64,000 nt of DNA from Paraburkholderia gardini (GTDB taxonomy: Bacteria; Pseudomonadota; Gammaproteobacteria; Burkholderiales; Burkholderiaceae): the NCBI RefSeq assembly GCF_907164575.1, contig NZ_CAJQYY010000023.1, positions 1-64,000 of the forward strand. Reading direction: 5' to 3'. The stretch's first letter is position 1; each line of letters begins with the position of its first letter. The notes under the pieces are model-generated. The model saw only the letters and a list, made by a program, of their open reading frames with translations, searched no databases and was not told the DNA's origin. This document shows, piece after piece, positions 54,219 through 62,564 of the stretch. Position numbers and translations under genes: made by a program.

Positions 54219-55376
54219 ATGAGGCCGATGTGCATGCCTCGCCCTGCCCGCCCAACCGATAACGTGACGAATCTCGCCCAAACGCCGCTTTCCGATCGCC
54301 TTCGCGCGCTGATCGACACCGTTCAGCACAACGAGCGCACGCTTCGCCGCTTCCAGGACGTGGAGCTGCATCTGATCGGCGCGCAGGACTTCCGGTCTTT
54401 CCTCGACACGCTGTTCACCCGTCTGCCGCGCGAATTCACGCTGACAGGCGTCCTGCTCTGGCTAGACGACCGCGCGCCGATGCTGCATGAACTGCTTTCT
54501 CCGGAAGCGCCGTACCGTCCTGCCAGCCATCAGCTGAAAACCGCGCGCCATATCGGCGAGGCGGGTGCGCAACTGTGTCAGGGCGGTCGCCCGTGGCTCG
54601 GCAAGGCGCGGGAAATGGGCGAAACGGCACGCAACGCGTTCTTCGAGGGCCAGACGTCCGCCGCCAGCGCGATCGTATTGCCGCTCACGACCGCCGGCCG
54701 CCCGATGGGCTACCTTTGCCTTGGTAGCGACAACGCAGGGCGCTTTGCGGAAGGCATGGCGACCGACATCCTCGAACGCTTCGCGACGATCGTCAACGCA
54801 AGCCTCGATAACGTCGCGCACCGCGAGCGGCTCAAGCAGCTCGGCATGACAGATCCGCTGACGGGTCTCGCGAACCGCCGCTATTTCGACGAGCGCCTGC
54901 GCGAGGAAACCACGCGCGCTGCACGCTACGCGCTGCCGGTCGCGTGTCTTTTCATCGACATCGATGGCTTCAAGCAGATCAACGACGGGCACGGTCATCC
55001 GACGGGCGACCGCGCGCTCGTGCTCGTCGCCGCCTGCGTGCGGCAACAGGTGCGGCTCGGCGACACACTCGCGCGTTACGGCGGGGAAGAGTTCGCCGCG
55101 TTGCTGCAAGGCGATCTGAAAGATGCGATGGTCGTGGCCGAGCGTGTGCGTCAGGCGGTATCGACGCTCGAGCTGCTCGACGACAGCGGCACACGAATCG
55201 GACTGACGGTGTCGATCGGCGTGTCGGCGCGCACCAGCAAACGCCGCGACGATCCGTCGACGCTTGGCGTAACGCTGATCGACGAAGCCGACCGCGCGAT
55301 GTATCTCGCCAAGCGCAATGGGCGCAATCGCGTGCGGGCGCTCCCCGGCAATACGCTGGATGCGCCTGTGCGTTAA
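54219..55376 (+). CDS. GAF-GGDEF diguanylate cyclase
   Basis: 385 residues from the ATG at 54219, with later in-frame Mets at 54228 and 54234. Residues 60-195 are a DUF484/GAF-like sensor domain (ASAIVLPLTTAGRPMGYLCL). Residues 215-375 are a GGDEF domain: DPLTGLANRRYFDERL, CLFIDIDGFKQINDGHGHPT, and the active-site YGGEEFAALL near residue 288, so the cyclase motif is intact (GGEEF). It makes cyclic di-GMP from GTP in the cytoplasm. No inhibitory RxxD site was identified with confidence. Transcribed alone, convergent with the penicillin-binding protein gene. Confidence 0.92.
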   Translation: MRPMCMPRPARPTDNVTNLAQTPLSDRLRALIDTVQHNERTLRRFQDVELHLIGAQDFRSFLDTLFTRLPREFTLTGVLLWLDDRAPMLHELLSPEAPYRPASHQLKTARHIGEAGAQLCQGGRPWLGKAREMGETARNAFFEGQTSAASAIVLPLTTAGRPMGYLCLGSDNAGRFAEGMATDILERFATIVNASLDNVAHRERLKQLGMTDPLTGLANRRYFDERLREETTRAARYALPVACLFIDIDGFKQINDGHGHPTGDRALVLVAACVRQQVRLGDTLARYGGEEFAALLQGDLKDAMVVAERVRQAVSTLELLDDSGTRIGLTVSIGVSARTSKRRDDPSTLGVTLIDEADRAMYLAKRNGRNRVRALPGNTLDAPVR

Positions 55377-55397
55377 GCCAGAGGAACGCGGCACACA

Positions 55398-57128
55398 TTA
55401 CGCATCAGGCGGCACACCGAGCAGTTGCAGCGCGCCACCGGTCACCGACGAAAACACCGGACCTGCCACGGTGCCGCCATAAAACGCACGGCCAGCCGGA
55501 TCGTCGATCATGACGGCGACGATCAGCCGTGGATCGCTCATCGGCGCCATCCCGACAAAGAGCGCGCGATAGCGGTTCTTCGCGTAACTCGCGCCGACCT
55601 GCTTGCGCGCCGTGCCGGTCTTGCCGCCCACCCGATAGCCTTCGATTGCCGCCGCGCGGCCGGTGCCCCCCGGCCCCGTCGCCATTTCCAGCATCGAACG
55701 GATCGACGCCGCCGTCGCGGGCTTCGTCACGCGATGGCCCGGGCTGCGCGGCGCGGCGTCGATGCCAGGCTGCGCGTGATCGAGCAGCAGCGTGGCCGGA
55801 TGCAGCGTGCCGTCGCCCGCATAGGCGGTATAGACCTGCGCGATCTGCAGAAGCGACGCGGAGAGCCCGTAGCCGTATGCCATCGTCGCCTGCTCGATGG
55901 GCCGCCAGCGTTTGTAGGGCCGCACCTTGCCCGCCGCGACGCCGGGAAACGTCAGTGCGGGCGGCTGGCCAAGCCCGTATTCCTGGTACTTCGTCCAGAT
56001 CGTTTCCGCCGGCAGGTTCAGCGCGAGTTTCGCGAGCGCGATGTTGCTCGACTTCTGTACCGCCTCGGCAACCGTCATCCGGCCGTGATCGGACGTGTCG
56101 TGAATCACGTTCGGCCCGATCCGGTAACTGCCTGGCGCCGTATCGATGAGCGTTTGCGGGCGCACCTTGCCTTCATCGATCGATAACGCGACGACGAGCG
56201 GCTTGATCGTCGAACCCGGCTCGAACGTGTCGACGACCGCGCGGTTGCGCAACTGCCGGCCGGTCAGGCGCGTGCGGTCGTTCGGGTCGAACGTGGGCCA
56301 GTTCGCGAGCGCGAGCACTTCGCCGTTGCGCGCGTCGAGCACGACGACGCTGCCGGCCTGCGCGCCGTGTTTTTCGACGGCCGCGCGCAACTGCGCGTAG
56401 GCGAGTTGCTGGATGCGCCGGTCGATCGTCAGCTGGACTGTCGCGCCGTTCTGCGCCGGTACGAGCGGCCGTGTCTCGGACACCACGCGGCCAAGCCGGT
56501 CGCGGATCACTTCGCGCTCGCCCGGTGCGCCGCTCAGCCACGCGTCGGCGGAGAGTTCGATACCTTCCTGGCCCTTGTCCTCGATGTCCGTGAAGCCCAC
56601 CACGTGCGCCGCCGATTCGCCTTCGGGATAGAAGCGCTTCGTGTCGGCGATCTGCATCAGGCCCGCAAGTCCGAGCCGGTCGATCTTTTCGGCGGTATCG
56701 ACGTCGACCTGGCGCTTGAGCAGCACGAACTGCCGGTCGGCGGTGAGACGTCGCCGCAGCTCGGGAACCGGTATGTCGATCAGCTTCGCGAGCGGCGCGA
56801 ATGCGGCCTCCTTGATGAGCCGCGGCGTGGCCCAGATCTCGAAGGTCGCGAGACTTACGGCGAGCATCGCGCCATGCCGGTCGACGATACGCCCGCGCGT
56901 GGCGTCGAGTTCGATCGTGCGCTGATAGCGCTTTTGCCCCTGCTCGATATAGAAGTCCTGGTTCGCGACCTGAATCCAGAACGCGCGCCCCACCAGCGAG
57001 GCAAACGCCACGAAGATGATCAGGAGGACCAGCTTCGAGCGCCACATCGGCAGACGCGAGGCGAGGAGCGGATTCTGCGGTGTGCCCGCATGCGGATCGC
57101 GGCGCGGCGGAGTGTGCTTTGAGTTCAT
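55398..57128 (-). CDS. Peptidoglycan D,D-transpeptidase FtsI-type (class B PBP)
   Basis: 576 residues. A single membrane anchor (residues about 30-50, LVLLIIFVAFASLVGRAFWI) is followed by the PBP dimerisation domain (RGRIVDRHGAMLAVSLATFE) and the transpeptidase domain. Active-site Ser is in FEPGSTIKPLV (near residue 303), the SxN motif is in QKSSNIALAK and the KTG box in VGGKTGTARK (near 502); all are intact. It cross-links septal peptidoglycan from the periplasmic side. It is not inside a dcw cell-wall cluster here, being flanked by a GGDEF and a chemoreceptor gene, so it is probably a second FtsI paralogue. Confidence 0.92.
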   Translation of the reverse strand: MNSKHTPPRRDPHAGTPQNPLLASRLPMWRSKLVLLIIFVAFASLVGRAFWIQVANQDFYIEQGQKRYQRTIELDATRGRIVDRHGAMLAVSLATFEIWATPRLIKEAAFAPLAKLIDIPVPELRRRLTADRQFVLLKRQVDVDTAEKIDRLGLAGLMQIADTKRFYPEGESAAHVVGFTDIEDKGQEGIELSADAWLSGAPGEREVIRDRLGRVVSETRPLVPAQNGATVQLTIDRRIQQLAYAQLRAAVEKHGAQAGSVVVLDARNGEVLALANWPTFDPNDRTRLTGRQLRNRAVVDTFEPGSTIKPLVVALSIDEGKVRPQTLIDTAPGSYRIGPNVIHDTSDHGRMTVAEAVQKSSNIALAKLALNLPAETIWTKYQEYGLGQPPALTFPGVAAGKVRPYKRWRPIEQATMAYGYGLSASLLQIAQVYTAYAGDGTLHPATLLLDHAQPGIDAAPRSPGHRVTKPATAASIRSMLEMATGPGGTGRAAAIEGYRVGGKTGTARKQVGASYAKNRYRALFVGMAPMSDPRLIVAVMIDDPAGRAFYGGTVAGPVFSSVTGGALQLLGVPPDA

Positions 57129-57235
57129 CGCACCGATTGTAATGAGATCGTAATATCGATGTCAGCACGATGCGGAAAAGGGTGGGACCGGCGAACGCCG
57201 TCCCGGAAGAAGCGGCGCCTGGAAAGCGGCTCCGC

Positions 57236-57282
57236 AAAAAAAAAATGCCCGGCCGTAATCTGCTTTAAAAGCCCGGCCGGGC
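57236..57282 (-). terminator. Intrinsic terminator of the chemoreceptor gene
   Basis: Read on the minus strand, arms at 57282-57274 and 57255-57247 (GCCCGGCCG / CGGCCGGGC) pair, and the stem is followed by a run of ten T (57245-57236 as A on the plus strand). This lies about 90 bases past the chemoreceptor stop. Confidence 0.75.
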
Positions 57283-57373
57283 GATTCGTTCTATCACTGC
57301 GTCGTCCCCGACGCGGCGTGTTTGCGAGGCGCTGCCGATCTCCGGGCGCCTTCTTTTTTATCCTGCCCTGCGC

Positions 57374-58927
57374 TCAGGCCGGCAGCGAGAAGCTCGCGAT
57401 CGCTTCGCGCAACGCGCCGACCTGATCCTTCAGCGAATGCGCGGCGGCTGCAGCCTCCTCCACGAGCGCGGCGTTCTGTTGCGTCACCTGATCCATTTCA
57501 CCCACCGCGCGATTGACCTGCTCGATGCCCGCGCTCTGCTCGCGCGACGCGTTACTGATTTCCTCGAGAATCTCGTTCACGCGACGCACCGACTGCACGA
57601 TCTCCGTCATCGTCGAGCCGGCGTTCGTCACGAGCGACGCGCCTTCTTTCACCGTATCCGTCGACGTTTCGATCAGCGCCTTGATTTCCTTCGCGGCCGT
57701 GGCCGAGCGCTGCGCGAGGCTGCGCACTTCGGCGGCCACGACGGCGAAGCCGCGTCCCTGTTCGCCGGCGCGTGCTGCCTCGACGGCTGCGTTCAGCGCG
57801 AGGATGTTGGTCTGGAACGCGATGCCGTCGATCACGCCGATGATGTCGCCGATCTGCCGCGAGCTGCTGGTGATCTCGCCCATCGTGCGCACCACATCCT
57901 CGACGACCTTGCTGCCGCGCTTCGCGACATCCGCTGCCTGGCCGGCCAGTTCCGCGGCCTGCATCGCGTTGTCGGCGTTGTGCTTCACGTTGGCCGTCAT
58001 CTCGTCCATGCTCGACGCGGTCTGCACGAGCGCGGCGGCCTGTTCTTCGGTGCGCTGCGAGAGGTCGGTGTTGCCGGCGGCGATTTCCGTTGCGCCGACG
58101 TTGATGTTGTCGGTACCGGTGCGCACGCGCGAAACCGTCTCGACGAGACCGTTCTGCATCGTATGCAGCGCGAACAGCAGGCTGCTGTGGTCTTTATGGC
58201 TGAGCACCGGCACGGTCGTCGCGAGATCGCCGTGCGCCATGCGCTGCGCGGCTTCGACGGCCACTTCCAGGTCGCCGCCGAGCGTGCGCCGCACGCTGCG
58301 CAGCACGAGCATCATCACGATTGTCGCGACACCGCCGAGCACGGCCGTGATCAGCATCCAGCGCAGCAGGTTCACGTAGAACGCGGACTGCACGTCGTCC
58401 ATATACATGCCGGTCACGATGAACCAGTCCCACGGCGCGAAGCGAAACACGTAGCTCGTCTTCGCGACCGGTGCCTGGCTGCCGGGCTTCGACCACAGAT
58501 AGTCGACGAAGCCGCCCTGGGCGGAACCGCCGGCCTTGACGATGTCGAGGAACAGATGGTTGCCCGCCGGGTCGGCGAACTGGCCGAGATTCTTGCCGAC
58601 CAGTTCCGGCTTGATCGGATGCATCAGCATCACGGGCTGCGAATCGTTGATCGACAGATAACCGTCCGTGCCATAACGCATCGCGGCGACGGTGGCGAGC
58701 GCCTGCTTTTTGGCTTCGTCTTCGGTGATCGTGTGCTGCTGCGAAAGGGTGTAGTAATGATTGACGATGCTGTTGGCCTGCTGGACGAGAGACGTCAACT
58801 GGTCGCGGCGGTCGGTAATCATCGACTCGCGATTCTGGATCGCGCCGAACGCGCCGATCAGGATCAGACCGATCCAGAGTACGGCGATCATCGAGCCGAG
58901 CTTTTTATTGAGGGTCATCTTCTGCAT
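57374..58927 (-). CDS. Methyl-accepting chemotaxis protein, Cache type
   Basis: 517 residues from the Met at 58927 (MQKMTLNKKLGSMIAVLWIG); 49 upstream in-frame residues are rejected. Order of parts: first helix (residues about 10-30), a periplasmic single Cache_2-like sensor (about 33-190, with GYLSINDSQPVMLMHPIKPE and APWDWFIVTGMYMDD), second helix (195-215), HAMP (215-270), and the MA signalling domain with the hairpin tip FQTNILALNAAVEAARAGEQ. Sensors of this type often bind short carboxylates. No C-terminal NWETF-like CheR tether is seen; the end is SIASFSLPA. Confidence 0.93.
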   Translation of the reverse strand: MQKMTLNKKLGSMIAVLWIGLILIGAFGAIQNRESMITDRRDQLTSLVQQANSIVNHYYTLSQQHTITEDEAKKQALATVAAMRYGTDGYLSINDSQPVMLMHPIKPELVGKNLGQFADPAGNHLFLDIVKAGGSAQGGFVDYLWSKPGSQAPVAKTSYVFRFAPWDWFIVTGMYMDDVQSAFYVNLLRWMLITAVLGGVATIVMMLVLRSVRRTLGGDLEVAVEAAQRMAHGDLATTVPVLSHKDHSSLLFALHTMQNGLVETVSRVRTGTDNINVGATEIAAGNTDLSQRTEEQAAALVQTASSMDEMTANVKHNADNAMQAAELAGQAADVAKRGSKVVEDVVRTMGEITSSSRQIGDIIGVIDGIAFQTNILALNAAVEAARAGEQGRGFAVVAAEVRSLAQRSATAAKEIKALIETSTDTVKEGASLVTNAGSTMTEIVQSVRRVNEILEEISNASREQSAGIEQVNRAVGEMDQVTQQNAALVEEAAAAAHSLKDQVGALREAIASFSLPA

Positions 58928-59449
58928 GGTGTACGCGTCTTCCGTCGGTCGGAGCAGGCTGGATTGAGAGGCTGGCAAAGCGGACAAAGCGGACAGAGAG
59001 GCGATGCCATGCTCGCGTTTACGGCATCGCGTGTGGTGCGGCGCAGGAAGGGGAAACCCGTAATAAGCAGACAAATATCGGGACTATCCCGCGAGGTGAA
59101 ATGCAGTTTTGCGCACTACGCGACATTAAACTCTTCGAATACCCGCTGAAGCTGGATAATCGAAATCCGGTTTAATCATGCGCGGTTTTATTCGACTAAT
59201 ATCGCCAGAATATGCCACATGATGCATATAAAAATTACACAATTTTCACCGCAACTCCATCAATTGCCATAAGGCTCGCAGCCGGAAGACAGCGCCGTTT
59301 TATTTCGTTTATAGTCGCCACTTTCAGTTCGCGAGACATCGCGTTATATCGTCAGCAGGCGATTGATCGTGGCGAATAAAAAAGCGGATGGGACGCGGGC
59401 TTTTTTGCCCATTCTTTTAAACCCGATTTCCTTTCATGCCGGAAAACTC
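58928..59449. other. Long AT-rich divergent region upstream of the phosphonate locus
   Basis: About 520 bases; 59130-59440 is strikingly A/T-rich compared with all surrounding DNA. It has no credible gene. It contains two similar stretches at 59183-59207 and 59295-59320 (listed separately). It separates the chemoreceptor from the phosphonate genes and must hold their promoter; the base composition would also suit a nucleoid-protein target. Confidence 0.45.
59183..59320 (+). repeat. Imperfect direct repeat in the phosphonate promoter region
   Basis: CGGTTTTATTCGACTAATAT followed by CGCCA (59183-59207) resembles CCGTTTTATTTCGTTTATAG followed by TCGCCA (59295-59320); most positions match with a one-base offset. 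The copies are 112 bases apart. They could be paired regulator sites or duplicated promoter segments. Confidence 0.4.
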
Positions 59450-59701
59450 ATGCGAGCCATTATTCTTGCCGCGGGGCTCGGCCTGCGCCTCCAGCGGCCG
59501 CTCGAACATGCAGCATGAAGAGGCGTTGCACGGTCTGCCGCCCGAAAGCCGTTGTTCAGGCGGTCACCCAGGCCATTCCCCTTCGATATCGCGGACGCCA
59601 TCTGCGCGCTGTGGATCGAAACCGGTTTTCCCAACGATGTGGCGCGTGCCGGCAATGAAATCCAGCCGCGCCTTCAGAGGACTGTAGGAGTCACACGATG
59701 A
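59450..59701 (+). pseudogene. Eroded nucleotidyltransferase gene ahead of aepX
   Basis: The ATG at 59450 opens MRAIILAAGLGLRLQ, the classic sugar/phospho-nucleotidyltransferase N terminus, then hits a TGA at 59516-59518 after 22 codons. The same frame later reads PFDIADAICALWIETGFPND and VARAGNEIQPRLQ (59579-59677), which looks like the C-terminal end of the same family, and stops at 59699-59701. That stop overlaps the aepX ATG (ATGA), as an intact upstream operon gene would. The central catalytic body, roughly 180-200 codons, is missing. A clear in-place deletion remnant. Confidence 0.7.
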
Positions 59702-61386
59702 ATGCAAGAGATCCCCAATTCCTGACCGCTTCGCGCAGCGCACGCTTGCGCCAGATGCTGGTGGGCAACGAGCTCGAATTCCTGATGGAAGCCCACAACG
59801 GCCTGTCGGCCCGCATCGTGCGTGAAGCGGGCTTTCGCGGCATCTGGGCGTCGGGCCTCGCCATCTCGGCGCAATACGGCGTGCGTGACAACAACGAAGC
59901 GAGCTGGACCCAGGTGGTCGACACGCTCGAATTCATGGCCGATGCGAGCGATCTGCCGATCCTGCTCGACGGCGACACTGGCTACGGCAACTTCAACAAC
60001 GTGCGCCGTCTCGTGCGCAAGCTGGAGCAACGCGGTGTCGCGGGTGTCTGTATCGAGGACAAGCAGTTTCCGAAGACCAACAGCTTCATCAACGGCGAGC
60101 GCCAGCCGCTCGCGGAAATGGATGAGTTCTGCGGCAAGATCAAGGCCGGCAAGGATTCGCAGACCGACGACGATTTCTCGATCGTCGCGCGCGTCGAGGC
60201 GCTGATCGCGGGCTGGGGCATGGACGAAGCGCTGCGTCGCGCGGAGGCGTACCGTCAGGCCGGCGCCGACGCGATCCTGATTCACAGCAAGCTGTCGCGC
60301 CCCGACGAGATTCTCGAATTCGCGCGCGAATGGGCGGGCCGTGGTCCGCTCGTGATCGTGCCGACGAAGTACTACAGCACGCCGACCGAAGTGTTCCGCA
60401 AGGCGGGCATCAGCACGGTGATCTGGGCGAACCACCTGATCCGCTCGGCGACGACGGCGATGCAGGCGGTCGCGAAAGAGATCTACACGCACGAGACGCT
60501 CGTCGACGTCGAGGACCGCATCGCGCCGGTCAACGAAATCTTCCGCCTGCAGGACGCCGACGAATACTCGGAAGCCGAAAAGCGCTACCTGTCGGCCTCG
60601 CGCGCGTCGGGCGCGGCGGTGGTGCTGGCCGCGAGCCGCGGCGCGGGCCTCGAAGCGGTGACGACCGACCGTCCGAAGGTCATGCTGCCGGTCGCGGGCA
60701 AGCCGCTGTTGCGCTGGCTCGTCGACGCGTTCAAGAAGCAGGGCGTGAACGACATCACGGTGGTGGGCGGCTATCGCGCCGACGCCATCGACACGGCAGG
60801 CGTGAAGCTCGTCGTCAACGAACGTCATGCGCAAACGGGCGAACTGGCATCGCTCGCCTGCGCGATCGACGGCCTGCAAACCGATACGGTGATTTCGTAC
60901 GGCGACCTGCTGTTTCGCAGCTACATCCTGCGAGATCTGGTCGAGAGCGAAGCGGACTTCAGCGTGGTGGTCGATTCGTCGCTGACGCAGACCGAAAACA
61001 GCAGCGTGCGCGACTTCGCATGGTGCTCGGCGGCCGACGATCGCGGCCTGTTCGGCAACAAGGTGCTGCTCAGGCGCGTGGCGAGCGAGCCGCTCGACGC
61101 GCAAAAGCCGGATGGCCGCTGGGTGGGACTGCTGAACGTGCGCGGCGCAGGGCGTGAGCGTCTGAAGGCCGTCGTCGCGAAGCTGCGTGAACAAAAGGAT
61201 TTCGACACGCTCGACATGCCGGCGCTTTTGAACGCGCTCGTCGAAGCGGGCGAACAGATCGAAGTGCAGTACGTGCACGGCCACTGGCGCGGTGTGAACG
61301 ATCTCGATGACTTCCGTCGCGCAGGCGATTTCGCGCACGCGCAGACGCCGTTCGCCGTCGGCGGCACGAGCGGCGGGGAGGCGTGA
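59698..61386 (+). CDS. aepX: Phosphoenolpyruvate mutase fused to a nucleotidyltransferase domain
   Basis: 562 residues. Residues 1-300 are the PEP mutase/isocitrate lyase barrel, with the mutase-specific EDKQFPKTNSF motif near residue 120 and LLDGDTGYGN binding Mg and substrate. Residues 305-555 are a second domain with nucleotidyltransferase features (VVLAASRGAGLEAVTTDRPK, LPVAGKPLLRWLVDAFKKQG). The mutase isomerises PEP to phosphonopyruvate, making the C-P bond. The fused domain suggests activation of the phosphonate with CTP before transfer to a lipid or glycan (inference from known fusions). The stop shares a base with the aepY start. Confidence 0.93.
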   Translation: MNARDPQFLTASRSARLRQMLVGNELEFLMEAHNGLSARIVREAGFRGIWASGLAISAQYGVRDNNEASWTQVVDTLEFMADASDLPILLDGDTGYGNFNNVRRLVRKLEQRGVAGVCIEDKQFPKTNSFINGERQPLAEMDEFCGKIKAGKDSQTDDDFSIVARVEALIAGWGMDEALRRAEAYRQAGADAILIHSKLSRPDEILEFAREWAGRGPLVIVPTKYYSTPTEVFRKAGISTVIWANHLIRSATTAMQAVAKEIYTHETLVDVEDRIAPVNEIFRLQDADEYSEAEKRYLSASRASGAAVVLAASRGAGLEAVTTDRPKVMLPVAGKPLLRWLVDAFKKQGVNDITVVGGYRADAIDTAGVKLVVNERHAQTGELASLACAIDGLQTDTVISYGDLLFRSYILRDLVESEADFSVVVDSSLTQTENSSVRDFAWCSAADDRGLFGNKVLLRRVASEPLDAQKPDGRWVGLLNVRGAGRERLKAVVAKLREQKDFDTLDMPALLNALVEAGEQIEVQYVHGHWRGVNDLDDFRRAGDFAHAQTPFAVGGTSGGEA

Positions 61387-62564
61387 TGATCGAAGCCGCG
61401 CAATTTGTCGAGGCGGCGCGCGAACGCGGCTTCGACTGGTACGCGGGCGTGCCGTGTTCGTATCTGACGCCGTTCATCAACTACGTGGTGCAGGATCCGT
61501 CGCTGCATTACGTGTCGGCGGCCAATGAAGGCGACGCGGTTGCGCTGATCGCGGGCGTGACGCTGGGCGCGAAGAACGGCCGGCGCGGCGTCACGATGAT
61601 GCAGAACTCCGGTCTTGGTAATGCGGTGAGTCCGCTCACGTCGCTGACGTGGACGTTCCGGCTGCCGCAACTGCTGATCGTGACGTGGCGCGGCCAGCCC
61701 GGCGTGCCCGATGAACCGCAGCACGCGCTGATGGGGCCGGTCACGCCGGCCATGCTCGACATGATGGACATTCCGTGGGAGACGTTCCCGACTGAAAGCG
61801 ACGCCATCGGGCCGGCCCTCGACCGCGCGATCGCCCATATGGACGAAACGGGCCGCCCGTACGCACTCGTGATGCAAAAGGGCAGCGTCGCGCCTTACGA
61901 GCTGAAGCAGAGTGCGGCACCTGCCGCGCGTGTGCCGCGTGCAGCGCGCTCCGTGCCAGCCGGCGTGCTGCGGGATGCGTTGCCGTCGCGCCACGACGCG
62001 TTGCAGCGCGTGATCGCGCACACACCGGTCGATTCGACTGTCGTGCTGGCATCGACCGGCTTCTGCGGCCGCGAACTCTACGCCATCGACGACCGCCCGA
62101 ACCAGCTCTACATGGTCGGCTCGATGGGTTGCCTGACGCCGTTCGCACTGGGTCTCGCGCTCGCGCGTCCGGACCTGAAAGTGGTCGCGCTCGACGGCGA
62201 CGGTGCCGCGCTGATGCGCATGGGCGTCTTCGCGACGCTCGGCGCGTATGGTCCGTCGAACCTCACGCACGTGCTGCTCGATAACGGCGCGCACGATTCG
62301 ACCGGCGGTCAGGCGACCGTGTCGCCAGCTGTGTCGTTCGCGGGTGTCGCGGCGGCGTGCGGCTACGCGTCGGCCGTCGAAGGCGACGATCTCGCATTGA
62401 TCGACGAGGTGCTCGGTTCCGCACCCGCGCAGGACGGCACGCGCTTCGTGCGCGTGTCGATCAGGCGCGGCACGCCCGACGGCCTGCCGCGTCCCACCAT
62501 CACCCCGCCCGATGTGAAGACGCGCCTGATGCGCCACATCGGCACGGATCAAGGAGTGCATTGA
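61386..62564 (+). CDS. aepY: Phosphonopyruvate decarboxylase
   Basis: 392 residues from the ATG at 61386, one base overlapping the aepX stop; an upstream in-frame GTG at 61383 is less likely. It is a thiamine-diphosphate enzyme: the N-terminal domain has YAGVPCSYLTPFINYVVQDP and a conserved Glu in AANEGDAVALIAG. The C-terminal ThDP motif is VALDGDGAALMRMGVFATLG ending in DNGAHDSTGGQ (GDG...N). It decarboxylates phosphonopyruvate to phosphonoacetaldehyde, driving the unfavourable mutase reaction forward. A single base overlaps the next gene. Confidence 0.94.
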   Translation: MIEAAQFVEAARERGFDWYAGVPCSYLTPFINYVVQDPSLHYVSAANEGDAVALIAGVTLGAKNGRRGVTMMQNSGLGNAVSPLTSLTWTFRLPQLLIVTWRGQPGVPDEPQHALMGPVTPAMLDMMDIPWETFPTESDAIGPALDRAIAHMDETGRPYALVMQKGSVAPYELKQSAAPAARVPRAARSVPAGVLRDALPSRHDALQRVIAHTPVDSTVVLASTGFCGRELYAIDDRPNQLYMVGSMGCLTPFALGLALARPDLKVVALDGDGAALMRMGVFATLGAYGPSNLTHVLLDNGAHDSTGGQATVSPAVSFAGVAAACGYASAVEGDDLALIDEVLGSAPAQDGTRFVRVSIRRGTPDGLPRPTITPPDVKTRLMRHIGTDQGVH

